Shown: in pieces, positions 1-7,639 of the stretch
Numbering within the stretch: the stretch's first letter is position 1
How the letters are laid out: each line of letters starts with the position of its first letter
Origin: a virus
Reading direction: 5' to 3' (one strand)
Length of the DNA stretch: 30,921 bases
Virus record (IMG/VR): IMGVR_UViG_3300020185_000170
Location: 1 to 30,921 of that record
The notes under the pieces: model-generated
What the model was told of the DNA's origin: nothing
The model's input: only the letters and a program-made list of their open reading frames with translations
The model's database searches: none
Position numbers and translations under genes: made by a program

Positions 1-110
1 AAGGGGCTTTCACAGTTTTAGAATGGATTGCTAGGGCGGCTAAACCCTTACTTTGGATTGCTGGTGTTGTTACCGCTTTCTCGTTTATGATTGCAGAATA
101 TAGGAAATAA
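1..110 (+). CDS. C-terminal end of a small membrane protein (partial)
   Basis: An open frame enters from the left edge and stops at TAA 108-110, giving 35 visible residues. It contains a hydrophobic stretch (PLLWIAGVVTAFSFMIAEY) that could form one membrane segment and ends in Tyr-Arg-Lys. The start lies outside the window. The next gene begins two bases after this stop, so the two are probably co-translated. Position upstream of small virion or lysis-type genes suggests a holin-like or accessory membrane protein, but the family is not recognised. Confidence 0.55.
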   Translation, partial: GAFTVLEWIARAAKPLLWIAGVVTAFSFMIAEYRK

Positions 111-111
111 C

Positions 112-555
112 ATGCTTGCTGAACTGGCGATAGCCAACGCTGCCTTTGGTGTGATTAAAGAAACCATAGCCAACGGTGGAGACATCATGGCAGCGGGTTC
201 ACACATCTTTAAATTCTTTGATAACAAGAGTAAGTTAGTCCAGAAAGCTAGTCAGTCGGGATCAGACTCTGAGGCTTTCTTTGCCCTTGAACAGATTAAA
301 CAACATGAGGCAGCTTTACAAGAGCTGTTCATCTACCAAGGCAGACCGGGCTTGTGGGATGATTGGTTAAAGTTTCAAGCTGAGGCCAAGCGTAAACGTA
401 ATGCTGAGGCTAGAGAGATTGTCTTAGCCCAGATGAAACGTAAAGAGTTGATGTGGGCTTGGATTAATGGATTCTTAATTATCGCTTCTGTTGTAACAGG
501 GGTAGTCATTGTAGCTGGTCTTATCTGGCTTGTTGTAACGAAAGGTCAACTATGA
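112..555 (+). CDS. Hypothetical protein with C-terminal transmembrane anchor
   Basis: 147 residues from ATG 112, chosen over an upstream TTG at 91 because AGGA (102-105) sits six bases before it. The N-terminal half is amphipathic with Ala-rich and Lys-rich helices. Residues about 90-112 are strongly basic (EAKRKRNAEAREIVLAQMKR). Residues about 117-143 form one long hydrophobic segment, followed by a short tail. The topology suggests a bulky cytoplasmic domain tethered to the inner membrane. An inner-membrane spanin or holin-associated role is possible, but the gene lies far from the holin/endolysin pair near 26.6 kb, so this is speculative. Its stop overlaps the start of the next micro-ORF (ATGA). 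Confidence 0.8.
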   Translation: MLAELAIANAAFGVIKETIANGGDIMAAGSHIFKFFDNKSKLVQKASQSGSDSEAFFALEQIKQHEAALQELFIYQGRPGLWDDWLKFQAEAKRKRNAEAREIVLAQMKRKELMWAWINGFLIIASVVTGVVIVAGLIWLVVTKGQL

Positions 556-614
556 ATAGAAAATTACCAGAACGTAATGGGCGTTCAAAGCAGAATAAGA
601 AGAAGAAGAAATGA
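552..614 (+). CDS. 20-residue basic micropeptide, translationally coupled on both sides
   Basis: A 20-codon frame starts at ATG 552, overlapping the previous stop as ATGA, and ends at TGA 612-614, overlapping the next start as ATGA. The peptide begins MNRKLPERNG and ends in five consecutive lysines. Having both boundaries in the ATGA configuration used by neighbouring genes is the main reason to call it coding. An alternative is that it is a translational bridge that keeps ribosomes moving between the flanking genes, the lysine codons being an A-rich substitute for a ribosome binding site (GAAGAAGAAG). No family is recognised. Confidence 0.45.
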   Translation: MNRKLPERNGRSKQNKKKKK

Positions 615-958
615 GACATACAGTAGGTAAAGTAATACAACCCGATACGTTAACAGAGTTGTTCAAAGTTCCTGCTGGTTACAAAGCTGAGGTTAGTACG
701 CTTTTTGTTAGTAACCGACAGGGTAACAATAAAACTGTTAGTGTTTATTGGCAACACGCTCACGACATTACCCATAAGATTTACATTATAACTGAATATG
801 TATTAACTGCTAACAACTATGTACAGTTTAGCGATAGTATGGTAATGCAAAGCGGAGATTCACTCCAAGTTTTAACAGAAGCTGGTTCTTTAATGAATGT
901 TATGGCTTCTTTTGATTTAAGAAAAGAACAAGCTGTTTTAGCTTTTGACGGAGAATAA
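611..958 (+). CDS. Hypothetical beta-rich virion-associated protein
   Basis: 115 residues from ATG 611, which overlaps the upstream stop by ATGA. The sequence alternates hydrophobic and polar residues with Asn/Thr/Val-rich strands (for example VPAGYKAEVSTLFVSNR near residues 21-37) and has no membrane segment, consistent with a small beta-sandwich. Proteins with a 'VPAGxxAxVSTLxVxN'-like start occur among structural genes of marine T7-like and T4-like phages, where they are usually labelled structural or unknown; this is recollection, not a search result. Position just before tail genes supports a virion or decoration role. Confidence 0.75.
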   Translation: MRHTVGKVIQPDTLTELFKVPAGYKAEVSTLFVSNRQGNNKTVSVYWQHAHDITHKIYIITEYVLTANNYVQFSDSMVMQSGDSLQVLTEAGSLMNVMASFDLRKEQAVLAFDGE

Positions 959-959
959 T

Positions 960-2081
960 ATGTTTACTAGAGAAGAAATTATTGCAGAAGCTCAACGGTT
1001 AACTCCTGAAGGTGGTGACGTTAGAGAAACACTGCTTAACTACGCACGACAAACCAACATTCCATTTGACCAAGTTGATCAAATACTAGAATTAAACCCC
1101 GGTGCAACAGCTGCTTATGCGGCACAAACTGACGCTACAAACCCTCTTACTCAGCTTGCTGTTAATAATGCGCCTACTGATGAACAGATAAATGAAAGTA
1201 ATCGGTTAAGGTTTGGCACAGCTGACGAAGTTGGTTTCCAAGATGTTGTTAATAACATGGGGTCAGCTAATACGGGAACTATGTTATCTCAACAAGGTAC
1301 GCAGTTTTCACCTGAACAGTTAGATGCATCACGAATTTACTTTGAAGACATGCAGCGGCGCATAGCTGCTGGTGAGGATGTATCAGGACTAATAGACGCA
1401 CGGAGACAAGAACTAGGGTTAACACCAAACCAAGTAGCCAGTTTGTTTACGCAATCTATGGGAACTGACCCTAGTGTTGCTAATAACGCTGTAAATGATT
1501 ACTTAGGGATACAGGGTAAAGTACCTCTTAATTTTTATTCACAACAACCCCTGACACAAGCGTCTCCCGGTGTTGTCCCAACCTTACGTCCTCAGCCTGT
1601 CCAAGGTGTAGATACACCGGGTATGATGAGCACAGGTTTCCAGTCACCAGTACCCTCAGACATCTCTAGTTTGTTTAGTTCTGTTCAAGGTGTGCGTGAT
1701 ATTAACCAAGGGTACTTATCTGCTCCACGGACTGATCTGTCTCAAATGCGTTCAAACTTGGAAGCTCAGCAAGCTGCTAAAAACAAAGCAGCGGCTGAGG
1801 CGGCGGCAGTGCAACAACAACAAATTATACAACAATTATTAAGTACAGGAGAGTACGGAGACGGAGGTGGTACTACACCAGCGACAGATAATTGGTACAG
1901 AGATGTTTATTTGAATAGTAATATTGACCCGGCTGCTCCTGCGCAAACACGTGCAGTTAATCCCGGGGCTGTTTACGATTCTGGCGCTAGGTCATATCCT
2001 GTTACAGGGACTGTAAACTCAGGCACAAGTTTTGATTCAGCGATGCCAGATGGTTCTTTTTATAGTGGTGCGGCAGTTTAA
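960..2081 (+). CDS. Hypothetical Ala/Gln/Pro-rich structural-region protein
   Basis: 373 residues from ATG 960, preferred over an in-frame TTG at 945 because GGAG (950-953) lies six bases upstream. The N-terminal ~45 residues look helical (MFTREEIIAEAQRL). The middle is rich in Gln, Asn, Ala and Pro with low-complexity character. Residues about 265-300 form an Ala/Gln-rich helix (AAKNKAAAEAAAVQQQQ). The C-terminus is Gly/Ser/Thr-rich. There are no enzyme motifs or membrane segments. It could be a flexible virion, scaffold-like or ejected protein; placement directly before tail tubular protein A supports a virion role. A promoter begins immediately after its stop codon. Confidence 0.75.
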   Translation: MFTREEIIAEAQRLTPEGGDVRETLLNYARQTNIPFDQVDQILELNPGATAAYAAQTDATNPLTQLAVNNAPTDEQINESNRLRFGTADEVGFQDVVNNMGSANTGTMLSQQGTQFSPEQLDASRIYFEDMQRRIAAGEDVSGLIDARRQELGLTPNQVASLFTQSMGTDPSVANNAVNDYLGIQGKVPLNFYSQQPLTQASPGVVPTLRPQPVQGVDTPGMMSTGFQSPVPSDISSLFSSVQGVRDINQGYLSAPRTDLSQMRSNLEAQQAAKNKAAAEAAAVQQQQIIQQLLSTGEYGDGGGTTPATDNWYRDVYLNSNIDPAAPAQTRAVNPGAVYDSGARSYPVTGTVNSGTSFDSAMPDGSFYSGAAV

Positions 2082-2084
2082 CCC

Positions 2085-2113
2085 TTGACAAAAGATAAAA
2101 AGTGTGGTATAAT
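2085..2113 (+). promoter_or_regulatory. Consensus sigma70-type promoter for the tail gene block
   Basis: TTGACA (2085-2090), a 17-base spacer and TATAAT (2108-2113), with TG one base before the -10 (extended -10). Both hexamers match consensus exactly. The spacer ends in AAAAGTGTGG, as in the promoter at 30674-30702. It lies between the gene ending at 2081 and tail tubular protein A at 2134, so it should drive the tail and ejection genes down to the terminator at 9614. Confidence 0.9.
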
Positions 2114-2133
2114 AACTACAAAAGGAATACATA

Positions 2134-2793
2134 ATGACATATGTTGAAGCAGTAAATAGTGTTTTACGGCGACTTCGAGAAAGCACGGTTGACACAGTAC
2201 AGGGTGAAGGTAACTCAAACAGTTATGCTCGTCTGATTGGTGACTTTGTTAACGAGGCTAAGAGTCAGGCTGAGGTAGCTTGGAAGTGGGGTGGTTTACG
2301 TCAGACACTTTCAGGTAACACAACAGCAGGGGCTTTTAACTACGAGATTCAAGGTAGTAGTAATAACTTTGAAGTGTTAGATGCTTGGGATGCTACCTCT
2401 AGGAATGAGCTACAGTATCAAACTTCTAGCTGGTTTAACAAGGCTTATATGCTAGAGAACCCACCTACAGGTTCTCCTCAGTATTACACCTTTAACGGCG
2501 TCAGTGATGATGGGGATACTTTAGTTGATGTCTACCCGATCCCTGATGGTGTGTATGTTACTCGTTTTAACGTGGTCTTGCGTAACCAAGTGTTAGTTAA
2601 TGACTCAGATCGTATCTATATCCCTACACGACCTATCATCCTGTTAGCCACAGCGATGGCTATTGAAGAGCGTGGTGAGGATGGTGGACAGCAGAGTATC
2701 AATGCCTACAAGTCTGCTGAGATAGCCTTGGCTGACGAGATTGCTATGGACGCTAATCGTCACCCTGAAGAAGTGGTGTGGTATACAGTATGA
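2134..2793 (+). CDS. Tail tubular protein A-like head-tail connector (T7 gp11-like)
   Basis: 219 residues from ATG 2134, preceded by AAAGGA. In T7-like virions this protein forms the ring joining the portal to the nozzle. The N-terminus (YVEAVNSVLRRLRE ... VQGEGNSN ... DFVNEAKSQAEVAWKWGG) matches the layout of T7 gp11-type proteins: a helix, a conserved turn, then a long helix ending near a Trp-rich segment that precedes a beta-rich middle. The C-terminal helix (PIILLATAMAIEERGED) ends in an acidic/helical tail. Length is close to the 196 residues of T7 gp11. The stop overlaps the next start (ATGA), as expected for proteins made in fixed ratio. Family assignment rests on sequence feel plus synteny with protein B. 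Confidence 0.8.
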   Translation: MTYVEAVNSVLRRLRESTVDTVQGEGNSNSYARLIGDFVNEAKSQAEVAWKWGGLRQTLSGNTTAGAFNYEIQGSSNNFEVLDAWDATSRNELQYQTSSWFNKAYMLENPPTGSPQYYTFNGVSDDGDTLVDVYPIPDGVYVTRFNVVLRNQVLVNDSDRIYIPTRPIILLATAMAIEERGEDGGQQSINAYKSAEIALADEIAMDANRHPEEVVWYTV

Positions 2794-4511
2794 AACAACT
2801 TGAAGCTCTTTCCATTGTAACACCCGGTTTCTTCGGTTTAAACACCCAAGAGAGTGGTGTTACCTTATCTCCCAACTTTGCGGAAGTAGCTGACAATGTT
2901 ATTATTGATAAGTATGGGCGTCTAGGGGCACGTAAGGGGTGGACAATGCAAACCACCACAGGCTCTGCCCAACTAAGCGGAGAACCTATTAAGTTTATGT
3001 TGGAGCATGTTAATGCTGACGATAGCTTAGACACCCTCTCTGCTGGTAATAACAAGGTTTTTACTGGTGGTGTTGGTGATGTTTTGACTGATGTTACTCC
3101 AGCAGCATACACAATTACAAGTAACAACTGGAGTGGTGCTAACTTAAACGACACTTCTATATTGGTGCAAGAAGGCCAAGAACCTCTTATCTACAACTCA
3201 GCAGCAACTCCTGTAGTTAAAACAATAACAACATACACAGGCGTTACTCAAAACTTCGGCACAGCGTATCCTAATGGTGTTATAGCGGCTTGGGGTCGCT
3301 ACTGGTCGTTTACTAAGAATGCTGTCTACTGGTCTACTGATATTGTAGACACTGCTTTCCCTGCCTTCAATGGAGGCTCTAGCGGCTCCTTAAACATTGC
3401 CTCAGTGCTACCTGATAACACTGATGACATTATATCCATAGCGGCACATAATAACTTCTTAATCATCTTCTGTCGCCATCATATTGTCATCTACTCAGGT
3501 GCTGATAACCCAATATCCATTAACTTTGCTTTACAGGATATTATTGTTGGTGTCGGTTGTGTGGCTCACAAGAGTGTACAGAATACAGGTACTGACTTAA
3601 TCTTCCTCTCTGACACTGGTATTCGTAGCTTAGGTCGCCTCCTCCAAGAGAAGAGCTTGCCTATGCGAGACTTAACAGTTAATGTCCGAGATGGTTTGTT
3701 AGATGATCTTAATACAGAGGCTTCTTTGGCGGGTAACCTAGACAACATATCTAGTGTTTACTCTGAGATCAATGCTTTCTACCTGCTCTCTTTCCCTTCT
3801 CTTAAGACTGTTTATTGTTTAGACATGCGTAGTGCATTAGAGAACGGAGCGTCTCGTGTTACTATTTGGAACCAATACGAGGCTGATTCTTTCCTACGCT
3901 TACGCAACAGGGATGTGTTAATTGGTAAGGTTAACGGCATTGGGAAGTACATAGGTTACACAGATAACACGGCTTCCTATAGGGTTCGTTACTACTCTCA
4001 CTACTTTGACTTTGGCTCCCCTACTACTAACAAGATTATAAAGAAGATTAGCGCTACTATCCTAGGAGGAGCTAACCAACAGTTTACTATCAAAGTAGCA
4101 ACTAATTACTCTGGTGCTTATCGTTCATATCCTTTTGTGTTGCAAGCTGGAGAAATCTTTGAGTATAACGTAGACAAGTTTGTTACTTACTCAGAGTTTA
4201 AAGGTGTGGTTGCTAACTACGCTGCGCTACCCGGTGCTCCTAATACAGGGGACGCCTACATGACAACAGATGACAACAATGTTTATCAGTGGAGTGGCTC
4301 AGCGTGGACAGATGTAACAAGCACATGGGAAACTTCTTTTACTGTTGTAGATTATAGTGAGTTTTCAAAAGGCATTGTGTTAGAAAAGATTAGGAGTAGT
4401 GTGGGAGGTTACGGCTCTACTATTCAAATTGGCTTTGAATCTGATGTTAACAACGCAGAACTCTCAGTACAAAAGATAGATGTTTTCATTAAAGGCGGAA
4501 GGACAGAATAA
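2790..4511 (+). CDS. Tail tubular protein B-like nozzle protein (T7 gp12-like)
   Basis: 573 residues from ATG 2790 (overlapping the previous stop as ATGA; an upstream in-frame GTG at 2778 is less likely). The opening (ALSIVTPGFFGLNTQESGVTLSPNFAEVADNVIIDKYGRLGARKGW) is characteristic of phage tail-nozzle / tail tubular protein B families, whose N-terminus is a conserved beta-rich 'NTQxSGxxLxPxFA..ADN..I..YGRLGARKGW' block. The rest is Ser/Thr/Asn-rich beta structure with repeated strand-turn motifs, as expected for a beta-propeller nozzle. Length is less than the 794 residues of T7 gp12. It should act with the connector at 2134 to form the short tail tube. Confidence 0.85.
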   Translation: MKQLEALSIVTPGFFGLNTQESGVTLSPNFAEVADNVIIDKYGRLGARKGWTMQTTTGSAQLSGEPIKFMLEHVNADDSLDTLSAGNNKVFTGGVGDVLTDVTPAAYTITSNNWSGANLNDTSILVQEGQEPLIYNSAATPVVKTITTYTGVTQNFGTAYPNGVIAAWGRYWSFTKNAVYWSTDIVDTAFPAFNGGSSGSLNIASVLPDNTDDIISIAAHNNFLIIFCRHHIVIYSGADNPISINFALQDIIVGVGCVAHKSVQNTGTDLIFLSDTGIRSLGRLLQEKSLPMRDLTVNVRDGLLDDLNTEASLAGNLDNISSVYSEINAFYLLSFPSLKTVYCLDMRSALENGASRVTIWNQYEADSFLRLRNRDVLIGKVNGIGKYIGYTDNTASYRVRYYSHYFDFGSPTTNKIIKKISATILGGANQQFTIKVATNYSGAYRSYPFVLQAGEIFEYNVDKFVTYSEFKGVVANYAALPGAPNTGDAYMTTDDNNVYQWSGSAWTDVTSTWETSFTVVDYSEFSKGIVLEKIRSSVGGYGSTIQIGFESDVNNAELSVQKIDVFIKGGRTE

Positions 4512-5102
4512 ATGGCTCAATATACTAAGGCTACAAACTTTGCTGCGAAGGATGCCCTCCTTCCTAGTGATCCAGATAAGATCATCAAGGGTACGGAATT
4601 TGACGATGAGTTCAACGCTATTCAAACAGCAGTTAACAGTAAGTCAAACGCAATTAGCCCTACCTTTACAGGGGTTCCACTAGCACCGACAGCTACAGTA
4701 GGCACACAGACAACACAAATAGCTACAACAGCTTTTGTTAATGCGTCCTTCCAAAACACCTCTGCGTATGCCGGGCTTGTCGCTCAGGTTATTTACCCAG
4801 TAGGTGCTTTGTATATTTCTACCTTAGGCACTAACCCAGCTACTTTGTTGGGCTTTGGTACATGGGTAGAGTTTGGTGTTGGTAAGGTTATTGTGGGTCA
4901 AGATGCTACAGATGCTTTGTTTAACACGCTAGAAGAAACTGGTGGTAGTAAGGACATTGCAACATCAACTCACACACACTCAGTGACAGCAGCAACAGGA
5001 ACAGATTCATTAACAACAGGAACAGCCACTGTAGCTACTGGCGGGGTTAATACCAACGTACAGCCCTATGTGGTTGTTAAAATGTGGAAGAGGACAGTAT
5101 AA
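4512..5102 (+). CDS. Short tail-fibre / collar-domain protein
   Basis: 196 residues from ATG 4512, immediately after the previous TAA, with GGAAGGA eight bases upstream. Residues 48-80 carry a tail-fibre type linker (SPTFTGVPLAPTA ... TTQIATTAFV). Residues about 93-150 form a phage collar-like domain (IYPVGALYISTLGTNPATL ... GTWVEFGVGKVIVGQD). Residues 154-156 give an HTH triplet, matching the HxH metal-binding motif seen in needle-like fibre tips. The protein ends in QPYVVVKMWKRTV, the usual C-terminus of tail fibres. It is short for a fibre, with no large receptor-binding region, so it is probably a fibre tip or adaptor. Its stop overlaps the next start (TAATG). Confidence 0.8.
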   Translation: MAQYTKATNFAAKDALLPSDPDKIIKGTEFDDEFNAIQTAVNSKSNAISPTFTGVPLAPTATVGTQTTQIATTAFVNASFQNTSAYAGLVAQVIYPVGALYISTLGTNPATLLGFGTWVEFGVGKVIVGQDATDALFNTLEETGGSKDIATSTHTHSVTAATGTDSLTTGTATVATGGVNTNVQPYVVVKMWKRTV

Positions 5103-6337
5103 TGAGTTTACTTACAACCGTTGCCCCCGCTTTAGTAGGTGGTTTATTAACAAGTAGTGCGGCTGGTAAGGCATCAGACGCTCAAGCAGCATCAGATGCC
5201 TTACGTTTAGCAGAAGAACAGCGAGTACGAGAACAACTGCGTCAAGATACAGGCATCCAACGATCAGTAGCAGACCAAGCGTTTGCTGACTATGATGCTG
5301 GTCTAATCACTCTAGCTCAAGCTCAAGAACGAGCTGCCAATGCTATTGGTAACGTACAGACAGAGATTGCTCAGAGTCAGCTAAGCGACACCGCTCAGAT
5401 GACTGATATGGCTAACTTCCGTCCATACTCAATCAAAACAGCTACTGGCGGTACTTTCTTTGATAAAGACACAGGTGCAGCAGGGTTTAACCTATCTCCT
5501 GAAATGCAAGCGTATCAGAAGAGCTTGTACGGTACAGCACAAGGGGCAGCAGCGGGTTTAACAGCTACGCCACAAGAAGCAGCTGCTCAGTATATGCAAC
5601 AACAGCAGGGGTTGTTACAGCCTCAGCGCACGGCAGAAGATTTAGCCCTACGTAACCAACAACTCAGTCGAGGTCGTATTGGAATGGGTATTTCCTCTGA
5701 GGCCGCTGGTGCAGGTGTAGGCGGTTATGTTAACCAAGAGCAATTCCAAAGAGATCGTGCTCGTGCTCAGGCTGACGCTCAGATTGCCGCTAATGCTACA
5801 CAAGCTGGTCAAACGCAACAAGCTAACCAACTGAATTATACACAAGGGTTGTTTAACGCTGGTCAAGCTCCAGAACAGTATGGTATGGGTCAACTTACAC
5901 TTGGTGGTAACCTAGGTGCTCAACAGGCTCAAGCAGGTGCGGTACAGGCTGGTATCTATGGTACTGGTATGGGCAACGTCTACAGCAACTTAGGTGCAGC
6001 GGCTCAGACATACGGTCAAGGTGCTCTACGTACTCCTCAAGCAATGCTTACAGGTGGTCAAGAAGCTTATCAGCGTCAACAGACAGGGCTAACAGGGTTG
6101 CAGGGTAATCAATTGCAATATAAAGCTATGAACACGCCAAACCCACTTATTCCCGGCTCTGCTTATGCTGGTGCTGCTATAGGTAATAACTTGATGAATA
6201 TGGGGATGAATAGACTAAACAACCAGATAAATCCAAGTACTAACAGTAATAATAATAATCCAGCACCTGTTGTTACCGCATCCCAGTTAAACCAGTTAAA
6301 CAGCCTCGGGGTACAACGCAACCCCTTTGAGGTATAA
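5102..6337 (+). CDS. Putative internal virion / DNA ejection protein (gp14-like position)
   Basis: 411 residues from ATG 5102 (an in-frame GTG at 5084 is rejected because TAATG coupling fits the local style). The first ~20 residues are hydrophobic (LLTTVAPALVGGLLTSSAAG). The rest is strongly Ala/Gln/Gly-rich and helical, with repeated AQA and QQ motifs and a poly-Asn patch (NSNNNNP) near residue 385. These traits and the place directly after the fibre gene are typical of the smallest T7-type core protein that enters the outer membrane at ejection. Sequence identity to gp14 cannot be judged by eye. The stop codon forms part of the next ribosome binding site (TAAGGAG). Confidence 0.65.
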   Translation: MSLLTTVAPALVGGLLTSSAAGKASDAQAASDALRLAEEQRVREQLRQDTGIQRSVADQAFADYDAGLITLAQAQERAANAIGNVQTEIAQSQLSDTAQMTDMANFRPYSIKTATGGTFFDKDTGAAGFNLSPEMQAYQKSLYGTAQGAAAGLTATPQEAAAQYMQQQQGLLQPQRTAEDLALRNQQLSRGRIGMGISSEAAGAGVGGYVNQEQFQRDRARAQADAQIAANATQAGQTQQANQLNYTQGLFNAGQAPEQYGMGQLTLGGNLGAQQAQAGAVQAGIYGTGMGNVYSNLGAAAQTYGQGALRTPQAMLTGGQEAYQRQQTGLTGLQGNQLQYKAMNTPNPLIPGSAYAGAAIGNNLMNMGMNRLNNQINPSTNSNNNNPAPVVTASQLNQLNSLGVQRNPFEV

Positions 6338-6346
6338 GGAGACATA

Positions 6347-7630
6347 ATGGCTACAGATATTTACAGTATGTTAACAGGCGGGTACGACCCACGTGCTGAA
6401 CAGATGAAACAGCAACAGCTTTTCCAACAACAACTAGGCCAATCTACTACCCCACAGTCTTTTATTGCTACCGTGGGAAGTAACATGGGTAATATGTTAG
6501 GGCAAGGGGTGCAGAAGATTGCGGGTGTTAAAGACCCTAGGGAAGAGAAGGAGCGCTTGAAGAAAGAAGCGATGGATGAGGTACAAGCTAGTGGTGTGAA
6601 CATGTCAGACCAAGTAGCGGTATTGAAGGCAATTATGCAAGCGCTACAGAAGCGTGGATTAACGGCAGAAGCGATGGCTATTGGTGCTCAAATGCCTAAA
6701 GCTGATAAAGTACCTACTTCTGCTTTGGCTAAGTTGCTTGCAGAACAGAAGAAATATGAAGCCGGAACTCCAGAATATAAAGCATATCAGAAGGCTATTG
6801 AGAAAGAGACAGTAAGCGCTGCCGATAAAGAACCATCTGTCGGTACTAAAGCTTACCTTAAAGCAATAAAAGTATTTGAAAAGCCTTTTAATTCTTTAAC
6901 TATGCAAGAACAAGCAGAGGTAGCTAGACTTGTTGAGGAAGATGCTAAAGAAGCAGCCTCTAAAGCTGGAGTTTCTGTAACTATGTCACCAGAAGAAACA
7001 GAGTATTCTAAAACCGTTGCTAAAGGAGCGGGTGTAAAGGATTTGAAATTTGTTAGTTCAGCCCAGTCTGTTGCGGAATCTTTACCTAAAATGTATGAAA
7101 CTGCTAACTTGATTGCAACTTCAGATGATTTGTTAACAGGTATTGGTTCCGGTGTTATAAAGGATTTCTATCGTATTGTAGATCAATTTACTTCTGCTAA
7201 AGAGGCTGGTAAGAAGGTGTCAGATACTGAATATTTAGACGCATTGATGGGCAGTGAAGTATTTACGCAGATTAATGCTCTTGGTATTGGTGCTCGTGGT
7301 TTGGATACCATACCTGAACGTGAGTTTTTGCGTAGTGTTATGACTGGTACTACTACCTTAAATGAAGAGACGCTTAAGAAATTGACAAATCTTCGTATTA
7401 CTGTAGCAGAACGAGCTATCAAAAAATACAATAAAAAGCTTGCATCAGGTCAATTAGATCGGTATATGAAAGCTAGTGGTGAAAAACTTGAGCCAATCGA
7501 AATACCAAAGAGAAGTTCTGAAGCTGAGATAACAAGTTTAATTTCAAGATTGAAAGCTAATCCTCAATATGCTAATCTAACTAACAAACAAGCTGAACGT
7601 GCATTGCGTAAAGCTGGAAAAATTAAATAA
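6347..7630 (+). CDS. Putative internal virion / ejection protein (second)
   Basis: 427 residues from ATG 6347, with AAGGAG (6336-6341) five bases upstream. The N-terminal 60 residues are Gln/Met-rich with a glycine-rich stretch (SNMGNMLGQGVQKIAG). A charged helical region follows (PREEKERLKKEAMDEV). The centre is Lys/Ala/Glu-rich, and the C-terminal third is helical (NEETLKKLTNLRITVAERAIKKYNKKLASGQLDRYMKASG). There is no enzyme motif. The second half of the gene is visibly more AT-rich than the first. By synteny it is the second of three ejection-type proteins. Similar proteins occur in marine T7-like phages, but no specific family is claimed. Confidence 0.65.
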   Translation: MATDIYSMLTGGYDPRAEQMKQQQLFQQQLGQSTTPQSFIATVGSNMGNMLGQGVQKIAGVKDPREEKERLKKEAMDEVQASGVNMSDQVAVLKAIMQALQKRGLTAEAMAIGAQMPKADKVPTSALAKLLAEQKKYEAGTPEYKAYQKAIEKETVSAADKEPSVGTKAYLKAIKVFEKPFNSLTMQEQAEVARLVEEDAKEAASKAGVSVTMSPEETEYSKTVAKGAGVKDLKFVSSAQSVAESLPKMYETANLIATSDDLLTGIGSGVIKDFYRIVDQFTSAKEAGKKVSDTEYLDALMGSEVFTQINALGIGARGLDTIPEREFLRSVMTGTTTLNEETLKKLTNLRITVAERAIKKYNKKLASGQLDRYMKASGEKLEPIEIPKRSSEAEITSLISRLKANPQYANLTNKQAERALRKAGKIK

Positions 7631-7639
7631 AGGTATATC

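Noticed and set aside
2776-2786. GTGTGGTATACA before tail tubular protein B as another member of the promoter family
   Set aside because: No -35 match at the right distance (GTCACC); the resemblance is confined to coding sequence at the gene end.
2753-3154. 133-codon frame antisense to tail tubular protein B, and similar antisense frames in the other structural genes
   Set aside because: They shadow well-supported genes, lack ribosome binding sites and have no recognisable product.
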